In this document: positions 13,346 to 26,043 of the stretch, piece by piece
Numbering within the stretch: position 1 is the first letter of the stretch
Layout of the letters: the number at the start of each line of letters is the position of its first letter
Assembly (NCBI RefSeq): GCF_000002425.4
Contig: NC_037270.1
Location: forward strand, 8,351,649-8,415,648
Source of the DNA: Physcomitrium patens
Lineage: Eukaryota > Streptophyta > Bryopsida > Funariales > Funariaceae
Length of the DNA stretch: 64,000 nt
Reading direction: 5' to 3'
Notes under the pieces: generated by a model
Database searches by the model: none
Told to the model about the DNA's origin: nothing
What the model saw: the letters and a program-made list of their open reading frames with translations, nothing else
Program-made: the position numbers and the translations under genes

Positions 13346-13806
13346 TGTCGAGGTAGTAAGAGTTTGCTTCAAGAAAGTGTTGGGCTTCTGGCTACCACTA
13401 AATGCTTAATCAAGTCTAAGATATAAAAGTATCAAGTTTATATATATAATGTATTCTCTTTAAGGGCAATTACATCAATACATAAGCCCAAGTATCAAGA
13501 AAATACCCAAATGTATGATAAATTATCTTAAAACCTTACATATCCTTAAGAGAAATATTTCTTGAACTTCAATAGCTTATATCTCACAATCGGACTATCC
13601 AAAAAATCTACAATTTTATATAAAGTATTCATATACTGTCAAAAACTACCACAAAAAAATCAATAGTAAATTCATTACAAATCTTGAGATATCACTAAAA
13701 TCCTAATAATAGCTTTAAATCCTAGCTTATATATACCTGTATGCTATTTTCTTCATATTTCACAAAATAAATACTTAAATACCATAAAATTTTGATCTAT
13801 AGCTTT
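13346..13806 (+). repeat. TGTCG repeat, copy 3, truncated
   Basis: The first 460 bp of the same repeat as 10656-11917, beginning TGTCGAGGTAGTAAG. It is cut off at its right by the family B LTR that begins at 13807, and interrupts the RNase H end of the minus-strand element on its left. Confidence 0.65.
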
Positions 13807-14147
13807 TGTGATGGATATATATATTTACCTCAATAGTTACTTATATGATTAAGTAGAAGTAGATAAAATAGAATAATTTCATTAAGTCTTCTAGAGAAGC
13901 TTCTTAAAAACTTCATAGATACGGTTTTGATTTTAGATGTGTTTGTAGATTAGAAACTTGGCCAAAAAGCTAACCATGTATTGGTAGCTTGTAGAACAAA
14001 TTACTTCCATGTAGTAGCTTGTCGAACAAGCCAACTACGTTGCACATACATAGATAACTTGCCTTGCAAGATAAGACATGTGGTTAGCAAAGTCAACACA
14101 TGTTGGAGGTCCTATAGGACATCGCCACATGGTTCTTAGTTAGATAG

Positions 14148-14155
14148 TATATATG
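14148..14155 (+). promoter_or_regulatory. LTR TATA box
   Basis: TATATATG within the LTR. A transcript starting about 30 bases downstream would begin near 14178, inside the 3' arm of the hairpin. Confidence 0.6.
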
Positions 14156-14157
14156 GA

Positions 14158-14187
14158 GACAAGAGTGAAGCCTTCTTCACTCTTGTC
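14158..14187 (+). other. 13-bp hairpin near the LTR transcript start
   Basis: Perfect inverted repeat: arms GACAAGAGTGAAG and CTTCACTCTTGTC with a four-base loop. The same 30-base structure sits at the same place in every LTR of this family in the window. Confidence 0.9.
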
Positions 14188-14344
14188 AACGCATTTCTAG
14201 TCTTAGTCTTGTTTCAAGGCTTTCTAGTTTTCTTGTTTTTGGCAATAGCCATTCTAGTTAATATTACATCACCTTTTGAGTGACTTTCTTGTGATAGAAA
14301 AGTGTATTGAGGATTCCTTTTCTTCAAGATTCATGTCCTTCACA

Positions 14345-14358
14345 GTTTGACAAGAGTG
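14345..14358 (+). other. Putative self-priming primer-binding site
   Basis: GTTTGACAAGAGTG directly follows the LTR. Its GTT and GACAAGAGTG parts are complementary to AAC and CACTCTTGTC at 14178-14190, the predicted 5' end of the transcript, leaving one bulged T. This is the geometry of Tf1-type self-priming. Confidence 0.6.
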
Positions 14359-14558
14359 CTAACATATTGTTTCTGTCTTGTTCTAGAAGTGAGTGGATTA
14401 CCCTACTTCTATTATTGTATTTTAAAGGTTGCTTACTATCCACCTTTAAACAAAAAGTCTTATTTTCTAACACTAATCTTTTCCTTAAAGAGAGTGGATT
14501 ATCCCTCTTTGTTGGATTTTTTTTAGAAGTTGCAGATTACCCTCTTTTAATTTAACTT

Positions 14559-15260
14559 TTGAATTTGTTTCAATTGTATATGGAAGGAAAGATTATGGAT
14601 GCTACTCTCAATAGAAGTGAGAATAAATTTGCAACTATAGTAGATCTTCATGAGCTTCTCAACACTCTAAGAATGGAAATCTCACATATTTCCAACGTGA
14701 ATCATGGAAGTACTATGCCTATGCCTATGGAAGAAGTTCAAAGTATGCAATAAGAAGTTGTGCAATTGAAAGAAGTAAGTAGATCAACGTCACAACCAAA
14801 TCCAAGGAGTTTTACTTCTACAAGTATGACAAGGACAAGGATTAGTATGCTTGAGAAGTTTGATGGAAGAAGATCAAAATTTTGAGGATTTTTGCAATAA
14901 GTCAAGCTCTATCTTAAATTTCACCCTTTCCAATATCCACATGGACTTACCCAAGTCAGATTTATAAGCACACTACTATTAGAAAGTGCTCTCTCTTAGT
15001 TTGTACCTTTAATGGAAAAAGATTCACGACTCCTTTACGATTTGAATTCATTTCTAGAAGTGTTCACGGCCAGGTTCGGAGAAAGTGATTGAGAATGAGT
15101 AGCAAAGACCAAGGTTCTATCTTTACGGTGTCATGATGTAACACGATTAATAGGTGAAAGAGTGTGGAGATTATTATAATTTAAGAGAACTTAGTTTAAA
15201 GTATTAGAAAAAATTATCTTATAAATATAGTTAATAGCCAAAGGGGTAGAAAAATTAAAA
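14559..15260 (+). pseudogene. Family B gag remnant
   Basis: The beginning of a gag protein is recognisable by similarity to the gag of element A (41754-42755), including the FDG-R-SKF block near 14860-14890. The same region is seen in the copies at 28790-29204 and 50647-51300. It is a decayed fossil cut off by the repeat pair starting at 15269. Confidence 0.7.
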
Positions 15261-15268
15261 GGTACCAA

Positions 15269-17042
15269 TGCTATCTTTTAGAAAGGTGACTTCTACTTAC
15301 TTTGTAGTACCATAAGTAAGGCAAATCAAAGTAGATTGGAAAAACAAATGATATAGGAATCTTTAAAAGAAAGTTAAGAGTAAATTCTAGAAAAAAGTTA
15401 CTTAGAAAAACTAGATATTGATATCCGGAGAGGGCCGGTTATGAACCAGGGTTGAAATCAGACCTTGAGGCACAAAACCGAGTCTTGACGACGACTCCGG
15501 GACTCTTTGGTAGATAAGAGAGTGGAATTGGAGAGAAGGTTGGATAGGGTTTCTATGGACATTAATTTTGAGTAATTTGGAGTTGTTATGAATTTGTAAG
15601 AGCTTTGCAAAGTTGAGTTTTTTTTCGGATGACTTGGGTTTTATGAAATAAAATAGGGTTTATGTTTTGAGTAATTTCGAGAGTTTTGTTGCAGATCTAC
15701 GGGTGAATTTCTTTGGGTTCATGGTTATAGTTGTGTTGAATACATGTTGTAAATTTGAACTTGATCTAACGGTTGAACTGAGAGATATTGAGGTTTAAGT
15801 GAGTCAAGGTCTCAGAAAGTAGAATTTTAGGTCCAGTGAGGGTTTTTAAGATTTCATGCAATATACTAGTTGGATTGGAGTAAAACTTATGCGAGAGGAT
15901 ATTAGACTTTTTTTCCTATGTCTATGAGAAATTTAAAACCAATCGAACGGCTCAAAGAAGAAAAATTGGCTCTGGAAGGTTAGCAACAAGATTAGAGAAG
16001 GAGGCCGGCTAACATCCAAACACATTTTTGAGGTTTTCGACAATTTGGTAACTCCGATCATTTTCAAATTTTTTTTGCTTGTTTTAAACTTGATTTTTAA
16101 AAAGTGTGCAAATTTTGAATTGAGATCAACGGTTTACTCATTAGATATTGAGGTTTAAATCTATCATAGGAATTACTAGGATTTAGATTAGGATTTGGCT
16201 AGGGTTCGGTTTAGGGTTTGGATTAGGGTTTGGATTAGGGTTTACGGTTTGGTTAGGGTTTGGTTAGGGTTTGGTTTAGGGTTTGGATTAGAATTTGGAT
16301 TAGGATTTGGTCAGGGTTTGATTTAAGGTTTGGTTTTGGATTTAGGGTTTGGATTAGAGTTTAGGGTTGGATTTGGGTTTGGATTAGGGTTTGGATTAGG
16401 GTTTGGATTAGGGTTTAGGGTTTGGTTAGGATTTGATTTAGGATTTGGATTAGAGTTTGGATTAGGATTTGGTTAGGATTTGATTTAAGATTTGGTTTAG
16501 GGTTTAGGATTTGGATTAGAATTTAGGGTTGGATTAGGATTTGGATTAGGATTTGGATTAGGATTTAGGATTTGGTTAGGATTTGATTTAAGGTTTGGTT
16601 TAGGATTTAGGGTTGGATTAGGGTTTGGTTTAGGGTTTGATTTAGGATTTGGTTTAGGGTTTAGGGTTTGAAATAGGGTTTAATTTAAGATTTGTTTAGG
16701 ATTTGACTTAGGGTTTAGGAATTATTAGGGTTTAAGATTTAATTAGGTTTGGTCTAAAGTTGAGTGAAATTCAATAGGGTTTTAACTAGAATTAAATTAA
16801 GCTTGAATTGACATATATTTGAGTAAAATTTGTGATCATTCTAATATTTCTTTAAGAATTTTATTGTTTATTTGAAATTTCTTTGAGTTGTTTTGAATTT
16901 GATTATGTTTGTTTACCATTATTATAGTCTAATTAGAGCATTGTTAGTATTCTATTTAAGATTTTGTTATCGCAATTTCTATTCTTCCTTCTACAGCTAG
17001 GTGCCTGGAGCATTCTCAAATAAGACTTCACACATTACGACA
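15269..17042 (+). repeat. LTR-like repeat with telomere-like array, unit 1
   Basis: A 1.77-kb sequence, starting TGCTATC and ending ATTACGACA, directly repeated at 17044-18583. Shared landmarks are the block around GGTTATGAACCAGGGTTG (15437 and 17213) and the terminal block with CAGCTAGGTGCC. About 16183-16760 is a minisatellite of TTTAGGG variants. TG...CA ends and no coding capacity suggest an LTR. Confidence 0.7.
16183..16760 (+). repeat. Interstitial telomere-like array
   Basis: Dozens of tandem variants such as TTTAGGGTTTGGATTAGGG, based on the plant telomere repeat TTTAGGG with TTTGG and GGATTA interspersed. Confidence 0.9.
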
Positions 17043-17043
17043 A

Positions 17044-18583
17044 TGCTGCCTTTTTAGAAAGGTGACTTCTACTTACTTTGTAGGGCCATAAATAAGGCAA
17101 AGTAAGGTAGATTGGAAAAATAAATGATATAGACATCTTTAGGACGAAGTTAAGAATAAATTCTAGTAAAAATTACTTAAAAAAACTAGATGTTGATACC
17201 CGGAGAGGGCTGGTTATGAACCAGGGTTGAAATCAGACCCTGAGGCACAAAATCGAGTCTCGATGATGATTTTTGGACTCTTTGGCAGTTGGAGAGTGGG
17301 GTTTGAGAGGAGATTGGATAAGGTTTCTACAAGCATTGATTTTGGATGATTTGTAGTTATTATGACTTTGTAAGAGCTTTATAAAGTCAAGATTTATTTT
17401 AGATGACTTGGATTTTATGAAATAAAATAGGGTTTACGTTTTCGATGATTTCAAGAGTTTTGTAATAGATCTACAAATGAAAGTTTATAGATTTATGGTT
17501 ATAGTTGTGAATTTGAGCTTGATCTAATGGTTGAATTAAGGGATATTGAGGTTTAAGTGGATTAAGGTCTCAGAAAGTGGAATTTTAGGTCTAGTAGAGA
17601 TTTTGAAGATTTCTTGCAATCTACTAATTAGATTGGAGTGAAACTTACGTGAGAGGATATAAGACTTGATTTTCTATATGTATGAAAATTTTGAGGTCAA
17701 TTGAATAGTACAAACGAGAAATATTGGCTCTGGAAGATTGGCATTAAGATTGGAGAAGGAAGCCAACCAATACCCAAGTCCATTTTTGAGGTTATTGTCA
17801 ATTTGGTAAGTCTGATCCTTTTCAAATTTTTTGTGCTTGTTTTTAACTTATTTTTTTAGAAGTATACAAGATTTGAGTTAAGATCAATAGTTTATTCATT
17901 AGTTATTGAGGTTTTAATCTGTTGTAGGAATTACTAGGGTTTGATTAGGATTTGATTTAGAGTTTAGGATTTGGATAAAGATTTGATTTAGGATTTAGAA
18001 TTTGATTAGGATTTGGTTTAGGGTTTAGGATTTAATAAGGATTTGGTTTAGAATTTTGGATTTGAATTAGGATTTGGTTTAGGATTTTGAATTTGAATTA
18101 GGATTTGGTTTAGGATTTAGGATTTAGATTAAGATTTAATTAGGATTCGATTTAGGATTTAGGAATTGGTTTAGGGTTTGGTTAGGATTTGAATTAGAAT
18201 TTAGTTGGAGTTTGATTTAAGGTTTTTTGAGGGTTTAGTTTAGGATTTAGGATTTTATCAGGATTTAAGATTCAATTAGTTTTGGCCTAAAGTTTGAATG
18301 AAGTTCAATAGGATTTTAACTAGAATTAAATTAAGATTGAATTGAGCTGTATTTGAGTGATATTTGTGATCCTTCTAATATTTCTTTAAGAATTCTTATT
18401 ATTTGTTTGAAATTTCTTTGAGCTTTTTTTAAATCTGATTAAGCTTGCTTGGCATTATTATGATCTAATTAGAGCATTATTAATATTCTATTAGAATTAA
18501 GATTTTGTTATTGCAATTTCTATTCTTCCTTCCACAGCCAGGTGCCAGGAGCATTCTGAAGCAAGACTTCACTTATTACGACA
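17044..18583 (+). repeat. LTR-like repeat with telomere-like array, unit 2
   Basis: Second direct copy of 15269-17042, separated from it by a single base. Its telomere-like block (about 17930-18260) is shorter and more decayed, with GGATTTAGG more frequent than GGGTTTAGG. The two-LTR arrangement could come from loss of the internal region of an LTR element or from tandem duplication. Confidence 0.7.
17930..18260 (+). repeat. Interstitial telomere-like array, decayed
   Basis: Tandem GGATTTAGGATTTGG-type variants of the TTTAGGG motif. Confidence 0.85.
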
Positions 18584-19333
18584 CCATTTGTCTAGGTGAT
18601 AGACATTTCGTATCAAAATGATCTTGTTCCTTACAATTATTACATCATATATTAGGTCTCGTATTAGAAGGCTTATGACATTTCTCCTTATTTTTAGCCA
18701 AATTTATGGCCAATTCTTCCATTTTCTTTATTAGATTTAATAACAAGGCTTCATTTGGATCTTTAACAATCGCATTTGTGAACAACTCCGGTTGTTGATA
18801 GGTTGGCAATGTAAAATAAGGTGTCATCGTCATTGGCACTATTGCTTAGAGTAGTGTAGCATTAATTGGTTGTTGCAACATAACATTCTTTACATTGGAG
18901 GTAGCTATTTGTGCATAATTATCCATTGACACATTTCTCGATTGTATTTATTGGCTTCCTGAACTTGTAATCATCGTGATTCTCTTTGTTAACAATTGGT
19001 CATAATGACATTTTTTCCACACCTTTGTTCGTACCACGATGCCTCTACCATAGCTGGTCGAGCCTCTTTTACAAACATTTTCAATTCTAGTGGATGCAAA
19101 TCGCTGGAAAGATCGACAATATAAATGCATTGGGCATTTGATTATTTGACCATTTACAAAGTATATCTGCGATCCGGCCATAATAGGACTCTATGGATTC
19201 TCCCACAAATATCCTGCTATTCATAAAACTTTTTCAAAGTTGATCTTTAAATCCAATTGGTCTAAAATGGGTTAGGAAGGCGTTCCTCAAGGCCTCCCAA
19301 TAGGGAAATCTATCCACTGATTGCCAAATATAT

Positions 19334-20125
19334 TGTAGAATAGATATTAATTCGTTTTTGAAAGATATTGGTAAAATATATTAATAGTCTATACAATAGA
19401 AAATTCAGGAGGATGGATGAGTGATTTAGTTCTTAAAAGCGGTTTGTTATAGAATTACGGTTAGAATCTGGAGAATTAGAGGAAAGTATATAGGAGTTGT
19501 AGAAGTTAATTAAGATGCCATACTGTGATAGTCATGAGCCGGGGGCCATCACTGTGATAGTTGTGAGCCGAGATAAGCTTGGTGCTACCTCTTTTCTTTT
19601 GTTTGTTATTTTCTTTGAATAAGAGGATTGAGAGTTTCTGAATATTGTGAAGTAAATTATGGAATGGAAATGTGATTGGTATTATTTGAGAAGAAGAAAG
19701 ATTGAATGTTGAAATCTGATTGTAGTTCAGTAGAGAGAATGAGTCTATGTTTGTTTGAAACATCGTATTATGAATGGCAGTTCTATGTGAAGAATTCCAG
19801 TGATTGGAATGAGGGTAATTGTGTACTAAAAGCTGTGAGGGCGCAATATTACAGTCGAAGATTATGAGGGTGAATATATTGGTAGAAATAGCAGTTATTG
19901 GTATGACTGAATTATTGTACAGAAGAGATCGATAAGGTGAAGGAGGAGATTATAGTTTCCTTGTGTGTTCAGATATTGGAAATAGAGACAATACATTCAG
20001 GAGGTAATTGATTGTATGACCCTAACGTAAACGCTTAAGCAACTAGTCATTCCCCGTATTCAAATCTCCCTATACAAGTTTATTCTGGGAGGTTTCTTCC
20101 AAAATAAGTAAAACGAGCAATCACA
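19334..20125 (+). repeat. Tat element 5' LTR
   Basis: 792 bp from TGTAGAATAG to ATCACA. It carries about two units of a 28-bp minisatellite (GTGATAGTCATGAGCC type) near 19525-19570, and is shared with 24666-25457. Confidence 0.92.
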
Positions 20126-20128
20126 TTT

Positions 20129-20146
20129 TAGTGCCACTGTTAGGGA
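20129..20146 (+). other. Decayed tRNA-Asp primer-binding site
   Basis: TAGTGCCACTGTTAGGGA starts three bases after the LTR. Compared with the complement of plant tRNA-Asp 3' end, TGGCGCCGTTGCCGGGGA, 11 of 18 bases agree and the other seven are transitions. This primer is typical of Athila/Tat elements. Confidence 0.7.
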
Positions 20147-20385
20147 GTGATATTAGCTTTGAGTGTTAAGAATTAATTATCAGACGTGTGAGAAAATTGG
20201 CAATGGAAGATGATTTTAGTAGTGTTTGAAGCAAGCTTATGGTTAATAAGAACGAGAGCATTGCATCGAGGAAAATAAATCAGTTGAGAGAAAGACAGGG
20301 AAGAGGACAAGGAAGGAACTTGCTTAGAAAGGAGCAAGAATGTAATCTTAAAAAAAAGCATCAATAGAATTGGATTAAACCATGG

Positions 20386-21950
20386 TTGCAAGCTTGTCGA
20401 CGCATCCGAACATATCAAGAACCGGACAGACTGTTAATTCTGCAGTCGTATGTACCATTAGAAAAACTGCCAAGAACACTCGCGAGAAATTTTATTAACA
20501 TTCTAGTGGAAATCTTGAGGCCGTTAACTGAAAGAGAAGGACATGTAGAAGAAATTGATACTCCATTGGGTATTTTTCCAGTAGGGGGTACCACTGAAAC
20601 GAGCAATAGTGGCTCTTCAGATTGGCACAAATTGATCACTAATAAAGATAACTATATTGTATTTCAAAATCTGACGTTTTCACGTGCAATTCAACTAATA
20701 AAACTATTTGCAAAAAATAACAGTAAATCGAGGAGTGCTGAGAGCTCAGAAATTAGAATAAGAAAAAGTAGAGATTATTTTAAAACGGAGTTTAGTGGAA
20801 CAAGAAATTCAATAGCATCAGGAGGACTAGCCATTCCGATTGTAGTACAAATGGGTGCAGTAGGCGATTGTATGATTACTGTCGTACCACTACCTACTTT
20901 TTGGAAATTTTTAGGTGTGGATCTCGATCAACATTTATCTCAGTTTCTTACAACATATATAGCTAATAATGGAAGAACAGAAGACATTTGGTTGAGATGG
21001 ATGCCAGCGAACTTAAAAGATATGGCGTTTGAATGGTACAACTGCCAACCAATGGATCAATTTCAGAATTGGAAAGCATTGAAGAATATATTTTTAGCCC
21101 ATTTTTGACCAATTGGTTTTAAAAAATATCTTAGAAAAAAATTAATGAACAGCAGAATGATACCAGAGAAAGCAATATAGTCATATTATGGTCGCATAGC
21201 AGATATACTTCGAAAATGGCCAAATAACCAAATATCGGAATCGTTTGTGTTGTCCATATTGGTTAATGGACTACAGCCACTAAAATTGAAGATGTTTATA
21301 AAGGAGGCCCAATCAGCCACCATTGCATCATCTCTTGAGCGAGCAAAAGTATAGGAGGAATGTCACTATAACCAGAACTTAATAGTTGGAGCCACGATGA
21401 TTCCATCTCAAGGAGATTATTAAATGACAAATTAGAATGATGCATCAGAAAGTTATTTGGAAAGAAATGATTATGGTACAATTCCATAGGGAATAGTGGA
21501 TGCCGTTCCATTACAAGCTGTACCACCATCATCATTACACCCGAATGCACCTTATTTTGCATATAAAAAATCAATACCTACGAAGGAATTATCAAATACA
21601 TTGATATCAAGGAATTCCAATGAGTCATTGTTGTTAACATTGATGAAAAAAATGGATGAATTGGATGTGAATCTGACTAAGGATAAAGAAAAAAGACATA
21701 AACCAACCAATATGCGTCCTAATATCTGGTGCAGCAATTGTAAGGGGCAAGGTCATTTAGTAACAGAATGTCCTTCACCTCTCCAAATGACTGTACAATG
21801 TACCTTTTGTAGGGGCAAGCATATTACTACCAACTGTTGGAATTTATGGAAGCAACAACAATTCAGTGACCAGATAATGACTCAACCAACTTTTTGGGAT
21901 GTCAATCAAGTCAGACGAATAATAGGTTTGGCTGGAATGGAAATCGAGTG
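20386..21950 (+). pseudogene. Tat element gag region
   Basis: Structural protein region. The capsid part has the block ANNGRTEDIWLRW followed by FEWYNCQPMDQFQNWKALKN (about 20960-21090), as in retrotransposon gag domains. The nucleocapsid part has CSNCKGQGHLVTEC (about 21730-21770) and CTFCRGKHITTNC, two CCHC-type zinc knuckles. The same gag is found antisense at 18584-19333 and 25458-25869. It is a fossil with several breaks. Confidence 0.8.
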
Positions 21951-22552
21951 AATAAACAAAACAAGAATTATTCTAATTTCCTAAACTCTAAATTTTACCA
22001 AGAAGGTGTATCCAATACTCACGGATTGGCAATGAACCAACCAAGATACCATTAATATCCACCTATGACGAAGCCAATGCCAGAGTCTACAGTAACAATG
22101 GATCAACCAGGATCTTTTACTCATCCGACATGGAATAGACCTAGCTGTTATATACCAGTAGAGACACCTAATATCCTTGATGGGGGTGCAAGAAGACCAC
22201 TTTGTTGTTTTCATTGCAGACAGATTGGTCATTATGCCAATGAATGTCTCAATCTCAGAGCCAGTGATGATTATGCTCCAGTTTGTGGGAATTACAAGCA
22301 GTGAGGGCATACGTATCAACAATGTAATGCTTCATTCAATTTCAATAATCGAGATGAGCAAATCCAAAGCCAAGGAAAAATTGAGGAGATAAATTGAGGC
22401 CCTCAAGATTCTCTAGTAAATCAAGTGGAATGTGTCTAAGCCGTTCTTACCCGAAGTTAGCAAAAGGAAAAATGACCAATACAACATTTGGATAATCTCG
22501 ATGCGAAAGACCAATTTGACCGAATTAGAGGACCATCCAATCCAGGTTTGTT

Positions 22553-24200
22553 ATGAGATTTGTACTTAGTATGAGACCTGAATCGGTGGCAGAATCCAAT
22601 GAGGTTCCAATTACGGAGGCTTTGGTTCCGTTTCAAGCAATTTCGATCTTTACACAGTTCCAAGAAATATCCTATCCGTTGAAAGATTCTCTCAGAGGTG
22701 GAAATTCCAAAAAAGCTCCGGTTACTATTCTAATTCCGAGTCCAGGGCGAAAGAATATCTTATCTCACGAAGTTAAACTCAAACCAATGAAAAGAAAGAG
22801 GGCATTGGAGATTTCCCTAAATATGGAGCCCTATGATATTTTGAAAGATCTAGACACTATTCAGCCTTCTATTTCTATGAAGCAACTTCTAGCGGTCGTA
22901 GCAGAGTACCGTTCTACATTGAATTCATCGATAACACGGCATAGGTACCGTAATAAAGAAGTTTGTGAAGTCAATTTGAACCCTGATTCAGGTGCACCAA
23001 CCATCGATGTTTCGATTGACGGTGTTATGATCTCAAGTGTTCAGGTCGATGGTGGCTCCAGTGTGAATTTAATGAACGTGGATACAATGGAGGATTTGGA
23101 TCTAAAGCAATTGCTACCTGCGACATTGGTCTTGCAAATGGTAGATCATAGTCGGGTAAAGCCAATGGAAATCTTACGTAATATTGCTATTGTAATCGCA
23201 GGATTGACATACAAAATCGATTATATTGTATTTCGATTACAAAGTTCTACATTATCGTATCTCATTTTACAGGGTAGACCTTGACTTTATCAAGCCAAAG
23301 CTAAGAACGATTGGGGCCGAGGCACATTGACAATTGAAAAAGATCGTGACCAGATTATTTTAGAGATGTATCCGATACAATATCATGGAGAATCTCAATT
23401 GCCTGAATCAGAATTTACATTGGACAACGAGAGTCAATCGATTGAGATAGATGATGATGCTATAGGTTCACCATAATTTGAGGTAGGACAAAATACTTCA
23501 ACAGCAAAGGTAAGAATCTACCAATGTGGAGGTCCCAATGGATATTTACTACATCAAAAGGATGGGACTAACTCGGATCATGCTATTGCCGAATGGATGA
23601 ATAATCTCGCAATCAATAGAGTTAGCACATTGGAACCAAATTTGGATGGTTCCCATATGTCGGATAATACAAGATATTCAAATCAGGAGAAGACAATTAA
23701 ATCAGAGATTGTTGAAGACCCTGTATGTTAATCTATTAACTTGGGCACCAACGAAATGCCACAGCTAATTAAAATATATGTCGATATTATCGGTATACAA
23801 TTGGATGCTTGAAAACAGTTTTTTGTCCATCACAAATCTCCCTTTACGTGGTCATATGCGGATTTGAAAGGGATTTTAGTTGACGTGTATGAGCACCAGA
23901 TTATTTTGGAGAAGGATGTTATATTATTTCGTCAAAGACAATACCGGCTTAACCCAAAATAATTCCTTTTAGTGAAAGAGAAATTGGATAAACTTCTTGA
24001 CGTGGGTTTTATTTATCTTGTTCCGCATAGTGCATGGGTGTCGTCAATCGTGATGGTACCAAAGAAGAATGGAAAAATCAGGATATGTCAGGATTTTGGA
24101 AACTTAATGTGGCCACCAAGAAAGATTACTTTCTATTATCTTTCACGGACAATATGGGTAACATGTTGTCATTATCACCAGGTAGTAAAAGAATAGGAGT
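22553..24200 (+). pseudogene. Tat element protease and reverse transcriptase start
   Basis: The aspartic protease has the active-site motif DGGSSVNLM at about 23048-23074 and the following domain ends near LQGRP (about 23280). The reverse transcriptase start is recognisable at about 23975-24110 by VGFIYLVPHSAWVSSIVMVP and KKNGKIRICQDF. No complete catalytic palm, RNase H or integrase was found before the 3' LTR, so the internal region seems shortened. It is a fossil with many breaks. Confidence 0.75.
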
Positions 24201-24665
24201 GGAGCACCACTTAAAGTCATTCTGTGGTGTTATTTTGGGTTGGGTGGAGTGCCATTTTCTTGTATTTCTTGTATTTTTGAGAGTAATAGTTCCAGTTAAG
24301 AGTTAGTAGTGAAGAGCCGGTCACAAGTATCGATTGAAGATATTCTAGAATGGATGAGTCAGCAGCAAAAATAATTGGAACTTCGAGATGTCTAGATCTT
24401 GAAATTAAATATTTAAGTCTGTGAACTAGGCGAATACAATGAAGACCTTTTAGCTCAGTTGAGGCAAGAGCCGATGGAAGGATTGGAGGAAGACGAAGAT
24501 TTATAATTAGAATCGAAATTAGTGGAACCAATAACAGATAATGCAGCAATTGATTAATTAGGTGGGCTAGAGGAACTAGTAACTTTGTGGAGATTTATTA
24601 GATAATTTTTAGATAAGTATCAATTGAGTGTTTATGAGGATACTGCACAGATAGGAGTGGAGCTA

Positions 24666-25457
24666 TGTAGAATAGATATTAATTCATTTTTGAAAGATAT
24701 TAGTAAAATATATTAATAGTCCATATAATAGGAAATTTAGGAGGATAAATGAGTGATTTAGTTCTTAAAAGTGGTTAATTATAAAATTACGGTTAGAATT
24801 TGGAAAATCAGGGGAAAGTATATAGGAGTTGTAGAAATTAATTAAGATGCCATACTGTGATAGTCATGAGCCAGAGGCCATCACTGTAATAGTTGTGAGC
24901 CGAGATAAGCTTGGTGCTACCTCTTTTCTTTTGTTTGTTATTTTCTTTGAATAAGAGGATTGAGAGTTTCTGAATATTGTGAAGTGAATTATGGAATGGA
25001 AATGTGATTGATATTATTTGAGAAGAAGAAAGATTGAATGTTGAAATCTGATTGTAGTTCAGCAGAGAGAATGAGTCTGTGTTTGTTTGAAACATCGTAT
25101 TGTGAATGGCAGTTCTATGTGAAGAATTCTAGTGATTAGAATGAGGATAATTGTGTATTAAAAGCTGTGAGGGCATAGTATTATAGTTGGAGATTATGAG
25201 GGTGAATATATTGGTGGAAATAGCAGTTATTGGTATGACTGAATTGTTGTACGGAAGAGATTGATAAGGTGAAGGAAGAGATTATAGTTTCCTTGTGTAT
25301 TCAGATGTTGAAAATAAAGACAATACATTCAGGAGGTAATTGATTGTGTGACCCTAACATGAACGCTTAAGCAACTAGTCATTCCCCATGTTCGAATCTC
25401 CCTGTACAGGTTTATTCTGGGAGGTTTCTTCCAGAATAAGTAAAACAAGTAATCACA
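24666..25457 (+). repeat. Tat element 3' LTR
   Basis: 792 bp and the same length as the 5' LTR, followed by the TATAT target duplication. Confidence 0.92.
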
Positions 25458-26043
25458 TATATCATTCAAAAGATGTATCTTTTAAAGTTGCTGAAAACCA
25501 TTTCAACCAAATGTCTTCAGTTCTACCATTATTAGACATGCAGGCTGTTAAGAATTGAGATATATGGTGATCAAAATCAGAGCCCGACCAACCACTAAAA
25601 TTAGATAATGGTGCCACACTTGTAGTTTAGTCTCCTACTACTCCCATTTGTACTACAATTGGTACTTTTGGCACTCCTGCGGCCATTGGTGTTATCACTG
25701 GTCTCCTTACAATTTGAATCTGAATTTTTCTTTCTTTGGTTTTTTTTGGACCTGCAATTCTTTTTTGTTGTTTTCGTAGGCTATTTCTTGTGTGTAATCG
25801 CTCCTGTCTTTCTTTCGCTTGTCGATTAATTCTTTGATAATCCTCCTCCCTCTTGTAATTATCACTCATAATCTTTCATTCTTCTTTACAAAATCAATAC
25901 TGCCTTGAATTATAACTCACATATTTGTAACCCTAAAAATGGTTCTTCTCACATTCACATTCAATATATAATTCCATCTTCCATACAATCAATTTCTAAC
26001 ATTTCATATTATTATCATTTCCTTGATAGCGATGCCAAAATAT

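Larger units (their letters stand above)
13807..14344 (+). repeat. Family B 5' LTR, best preserved
   Basis: 538 bp with TG...CA ends (TGTGATGG to CCTTCACA). A TATA box lies at 14148-14155, a perfect 13-bp-stem hairpin at 14158-14187, and the LTR is followed directly by a primer site complementary to the predicted transcript start. Confidence 0.85.
19334..25457 (+). mobile_element. Full-length Tat-type Ty3 retrotransposon
   Basis: Two 792-bp LTRs (19334-20125 and 24666-25457) flank gag and pol remnants, with a 5-bp target duplication TATAT on both sides (19329-19333 and 25458-25462). Parts in order: decayed tRNA-Asp primer site (20129-20146), gag with capsid region (20386-21200), two CCHC zinc knuckles (near 21730-21840), a further Cys-rich region (near 22200-22300), aspartic protease (about 22960-23280, motif VDGGSSVNLM), and the start of reverse transcriptase (about 23960-24140). 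The pol end appears shortened. The element is broken many times. The LTRs differ by roughly 6-9% by eye, mostly transitions, so it is of middle age. Confidence 0.88.

Noticed and set aside
16183-18260. Telomere-like repeats as a true chromosome end
   Set aside because: The repeats are highly variant, occur in two dispersed-repeat units and are followed by many kilobases of other sequence on both sides.
19506-19763. 85-codon minus-strand frame, repeated at 24838-25095
   Set aside because: Both lie antisense in the two LTRs of one Tat element. Their likeness is explained by LTR identity, not by coding constraint.
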